Of a stretch of DNA of 64,000 nt, positions 61,270-64,000 are shown piece after piece. Within the stretch, counting starts at the first letter, position 1. Each line of letters opens with the position of its first letter. The position numbers and the translations under genes were made by a program. Origin of the DNA: Syntrophotalea carbinolica DSM 2380 (GTDB taxonomy: Bacteria; Desulfobacterota; Desulfuromonadia; Desulfuromonadales; Syntrophotaleaceae). The DNA lies in NCBI RefSeq assembly GCF_000012885.1, contig NC_007498.2, positions 434,001 through 498,000 on the forward strand, given 5' to 3'. The notes under the pieces are model-generated. The model did not search any database. It had not been told where the DNA came from and saw nothing but the letters and a program-made list of their open reading frames with translations.

Positions 61270-62638
61270 CGGAGTCCTCCGCGGGAAAAGGCTTGAGATC
61301 AGGTATATGGGAGAGTACCCGCTGGCGCCAGGGTTCCAGATCCCGCAGGGCCCGCTCTGCCATGGCCAGGCGGCGTTCGGATCGTTTGCGTTTGCGCCCC
61401 TCCAGGGGAGGGAACAGGCCGTAATTGACATTCATCGGCTGAAAGTCGTCGGGACTGGAGTGCGACAAATGACCGAGCAATGCGCCGAGACCGGTGGTCG
61501 CCGGTGGCAGCGGCACGGCATGGTCGGTCAACTGGCCGGCTGCGAACAGGCCGGCCAGAAAGCCGCAGGCCGCCGATTCGACGTACCCTTCCACGCCGGT
61601 GATCTGGCCGGCGAAAAACATGCGCGGATCGGATGTGAGGCGCAGGTGCTGATCCAGGCAACGCGGAGCGTTGATGAAGGTGTTGCGGTGCATGCTGCCC
61701 AGACGTGCGAACCGGGCGTCTTGCAGTCCCGGAATGGTGCGGAAGATACGCCGCTGTTCCGGATAGGTGAGCTTGGTCTGGAAGCCGACCATGTTAAACA
61801 GGGTTGCATGCAGGTTGTCCTGGCGTAGCTGGACGACGGCGAAAGGATCTTTACCGGTGCGCGGATCGGGCAGGCCGACCGGCTTCATGGGGCCGAAGGC
61901 CAGCGTCATGTCGCCGCGTCGGGCCATTTCCTCGATGGGCATGCAGCCCTCGAAATGAATAACTTTTTCAAAGTCCTTGCCCGCCACCTTGTCGGCGGTT
62001 TTGAGGGCTTCGACAAAGGTCATGTATTCGTCGCGGGACATCGGGCAGTTGATATAGTCGTCTCCGCCGCGCCCATAACGCGAGGCTTTCCAGGCGATGC
62101 TGAAGTCGATGCTGTCCGCTTCGATGATAGGGGCGATGGCATCGTAAAAGTACAGGTGCCGGCTGCCGGTCAGCTGCGCCAGATGGGGTGCCAGCGCGTC
62201 GGAGGTGAGCGGGCCCGAGGCAATAATGACCGTGCCTTCGGGGGGAACCGAGCATTGTTCGTTGCGTTGCAGGGTGATAAGGGGATGCTGTTCGATGTGC
62301 TCGGTAATATAGCGGGAGAAAGCGTCGCGATCGACCGCCAGCGCGCCCCCGGCAGGGACGGCGGTAGCATCGGCGGCCTGCATGAACAGCGTCGCACAGC
62401 GGCGCAATTCTTCTTTTAGGCAACCGACGGCATTGTTCATGCCGGCTCCGCGCAAACTGTTGGAACAGACCAGTTCGGCCAGGTCCGCACTTTGGTGCGC
62501 CGGGGAGAAACTGGTGGGTTTCATTTCATGCAGGGTCACCTGCACCCCAAGGGCGGCAGCTTGCCATGCCGCTTCGCATCCGGCCAGGCCGGCGCCGATG
62601 ATGGTCAGATGGGGCTGTTGGCTGTGTGTAGGATTCAT
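61259..62638 (-). CDS. trmFO: methylenetetrahydrofolate-tRNA-(uracil-5-)-methyltransferase
   Basis: The 459-residue flavoprotein makes ribothymidine at U54 in the T loop of tRNA using methylene-tetrahydrofolate and FADH2. The FAD motif [14 protein letters not shown] (about 16-29) is followed by [17 protein letters not shown] and the Cys-containing [25 protein letters not shown] and [12 protein letters not shown] complete the family pattern. TrmFO is typical of Firmicutes and some Proteobacteria including Desulfuromonadales. It follows topA on the same strand, separated by a terminator, and overlaps maf. Confidence 0.96.
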   Translation of the reverse strand: MNPTHSQQPHLTIIGAGLAGCEAAWQAAALGVQVTLHEMKPTSFSPAHQSADLAELVCSNSLRGAGMNNAVGCLKEELRRCATLFMQAADATAVPAGGALAVDRDAFSRYITEHIEQHPLITLQRNEQCSVPPEGTVIIASGPLTSDALAPHLAQLTGSRHLYFYDAIAPIIEADSIDFSIAWKASRYGRGGDDYINCPMSRDEYMTFVEALKTADKVAGKDFEKVIHFEGCMPIEEMARRGDMTLAFGPMKPVGLPDPRTGKDPFAVVQLRQDNLHATLFNMVGFQTKLTYPEQRRIFRTIPGLQDARFARLGSMHRNTFINAPRCLDQHLRLTSDPRMFFAGQITGVEGYVESAACGFLAGLFAAGQLTDHAVPLPPATTGLGALLGHLSHSSPDDFQPMNVNYGLFPPLEGRKRKRSERRLAMAERALRDLEPWRQRVLSHIPDLKPFPAEDSDDV

Positions 62639-62675
62639 GATGTCTTTACGGCGCCTCTACGCCGGAATACACAAA

Positions 62676-62699
62676 CGACCGGGCCGCAAGGCCCGGTCG
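62676..62699 (-). terminator. terminator after topA
   Basis: On the minus strand CGACCGGGCC and GGCCCGGTCG (62676-62699) form a 10-bp stem with a 4-nt loop, followed by TTTGTGT. Confidence 0.7.
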
Positions 62700-62744
62700 T
62701 ACATAGGTTGTTGAATGAGCGCTGAAAAACCTGCGGCGCTATGC

Positions 62745-64000
62745 TTACTCTTCTTTCTTGGTCGCCTTCTTGGCCGCAGTTTTTTTCGGGGCGGCTTTTT
62801 GGGTGGCCGCCTTGGTGGTTGTGGTCTTTTTTGCCGCGGTTTTCTTTGCGGCCGGTTTTGCCGCTGCGGATTTTTTGCTCGCAGTTTTCTTTTCAGCCGG
62901 TTTCGCTGCCGTAGTTTTTTTAGCCGCCGTTTTTTTCGCCGGGGTCTTCTTGGCCGCGGTTTTTTGGGTTGTGGTCTTTTTGGTTGCGGCCTTGGGCTCA
63001 GGCGGAATCAAAACAACCGTCCAGTCGCAATCTTCTTGCGGGCACTTGCGGAAGGTCCCCTGGCGTTTGGTGGTTTTTTCCACCACCAGCGGAAACTTGC
63101 ATTTGGGGCAAGGCTCTTCAATGGGCAGATCCCACAGCGCGTATTTGCATTTCGGGTAACGGTTGCAGGAGTAGAAGATTTTGCCATAGCGGCTTTTCTT
63201 CTCCATCAGTTCGCCTTCGCCGCATTGCGGGCAGGTGATACCGAGGGCCTTGGGTTTGACCAGGGGTTGAATGTTTTTGCACTCCGGATACGCCGAGCAA
63301 GCCAGGAACTTGCCGTAGCGCCCCTGTTTGATGAGCATGGGGGCGCCGCATTTTTCGCAGGTCTGATCGGACATGACCGGCTCTTCGCGTTCCTGTCCGG
63401 CCAACGGCTCGGTATAGCGGCAATCCGGGAATCCGGAGCAGGCCAGGAAACGACCGGAACGCCCCAGTTTGATGACCAGGGGCTTGCCGCACTCGGGGCA
63501 GATACGATCGGTCTTTTCCGTGGTGACATCCTGCTTGGAGATCTGGGTCTCCTTTTCCTTCAGCCGGGAGATGAACGGTTCCCAGAAATCCTTCAGTACC
63601 GGTTGCCATTCCCGCTCGCCGCGGGAGATGGCGTCGAGATCTTCTTCCAACTGGGCGGTAAAATCGTAATCGACGTATTTGTTGAAGTGGTTGACCAGCA
63701 AATCGTTGACCACCATTCCCACGTCTTCGGTATAAAAAGCGCGTTTTTCCAGACGCACGTATTTGCGGGTGGTGAGGGTGTTGATGATGGAGGCATAGGT
63801 TGAGGGGCGGCCGATGCCGTGTTCCTCAAGGGTTTTGACCAGACTGGCCTCGGTAAAGCGAGGCGGGGGCTGGGTGAAGTGCTGGGAAGGCTGCACTTCC
63901 TGGCAATCCAGGGGCTGTTCCTGTTCCAGTGGCGGCAAGGTACCTTCTTCCTGACGGTCCTGGTCCTCGTCCTTGTCGGTGTCCTCGATATACAGCTTCA
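62745..64000 (-). CDS. topA: DNA topoisomerase I, C-terminal part (5' end outside window)
   Basis: The frame is open to the window edge. The visible 418 or so residues begin inside the core (SQHFTQPPPRFTEASLVKTLEEHGIGRPST, YASIINTLTTRKYV), just after the region of the catalytic tyrosine. Four zinc-finger units follow: CPECGKPLVIKLG, CEKCGAPMLIKQG, CPQCGEGELMEK and CPKCKFPLVVEK with their paired cysteines. The last 85 or so residues are a Lys/Ala tail (KKTAAKKTPAKKTAAKK pattern), like a histone H1 tail. The enzyme relaxes negative supercoils. trmFO follows. Confidence 0.95.
   Translation of the reverse strand, partial: KLYIEDTDKDEDQDRQEEGTLPPLEQEQPLDCQEVQPSQHFTQPPPRFTEASLVKTLEEHGIGRPSTYASIINTLTTRKYVRLEKRAFYTEDVGMVVNDLLVNHFNKYVDYDFTAQLEEDLDAISRGEREWQPVLKDFWEPFISRLKEKETQISKQDVTTEKTDRICPECGKPLVIKLGRSGRFLACSGFPDCRYTEPLAGQEREEPVMSDQTCEKCGAPMLIKQGRYGKFLACSAYPECKNIQPLVKPKALGITCPQCGEGELMEKKSRYGKIFYSCNRYPKCKYALWDLPIEEPCPKCKFPLVVEKTTKRQGTFRKCPQEDCDWTVVLIPPEPKAATKKTTTQKTAAKKTPAKKTAAKKTTAAKPAEKKTASKKSAAAKPAAKKTAAKKTTTTKAATQKAAPKKTAAKKATKKEE

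Noticed and set aside
62715-63803. 362-residue plus-strand frame rich in Phe, Gly, Leu, Arg and Cys opposite topA
   Set aside because: It is the complement of the Lys/Ala-codon tail and zinc fingers of topA.

Overview
The window reads as chromosomal DNA of an anaerobic, Gram-negative bacterium of the Desulfuromonadales type (Geobacter, Pelobacter or Syntrophotalea relatives). The signs are a single-chain pyruvate:ferredoxin oxidoreductase, squalene-hopene cyclase, MglA/MglB, sigma-54 regulation, several Hsp20 proteins and a complete MSHA-type pilus locus. This placement is inferred from gene content alone; no rRNA gene is present.

Region 1 (1-9.3 kb) holds the 3' end of a dihydrolipoyl dehydrogenase gene, a ferredoxin-nitroreductase, a 3-hydroxyacyl-CoA dehydrogenase, lipB with an alpha/beta hydrolase, a small unknown gene, an SO_0444-type metal permease and shc. 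Region 2 (9.4-14.8 kb) is a stress module. A sigma-54 activator is followed by a TTGC-rich dyad cluster, a near-consensus -24/-12 promoter, two hsp20 genes and clpB, ending at a strong terminator. A three-part heptanucleotide tandem array (14847-15007) separates it from region 3 (15-22.9 kb). There a BaeSR-like two-component system is divergent from a small secreted protein, a Spy/CpxP-like protein and a TolC-MacA-MacB export operon, which looks like an envelope-stress or efflux island.

Region 4 (22.9-27.3 kb) contains an RhlE-type DEAD-box helicase, an Hsp20 gene broken by a T8 homopolymer, a zinc-ribbon/CD225 protein overlapping a DUF2752 protein, and a cold-shock protein. The helicase and cold-shock genes share an 18/20 motif far upstream. 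Region 5 (27.6-36.7 kb) is housekeeping: tRNA-Ser(GGA), SRP RNA, dnaX-ybaB-recR, nifJ, mglB-mglA and a Tat-exported M15/DUF882-like protein.

Region 6 (37.2-54.4 kb) is a 16-gene MSHA-type pilus operon: PilM/N/O-like alignment proteins, MshK, secretin MshL, ATPases MshM and MshE, platform MshG, five prepilin-like proteins and a LamG-containing MshQ. MshE carries the N-terminal repeats of a c-di-GMP-sensing domain. The nearby mglBA pair is a plausible polarity switch for this pilus. Region 7 (54.5-64 kb) has proC on the plus strand. Then come mostly minus-strand genes: a small membrane protein, a Cys-rich 70-residue protein, a MATE/MOP-fold transporter, gph, an NSS symporter, a YggS-family PLP protein, maf, trmFO and the C-terminal part of topA.

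The observations most worth following are the sigma-54/UAS/Hsp20-ClpB module, the triple heptamer array that ends inside the response-regulator stop codon, the T8-frameshifted hsp20, the motif shared by the two cold-shock genes, and the c-di-GMP-linked MSHA locus next to mglBA.
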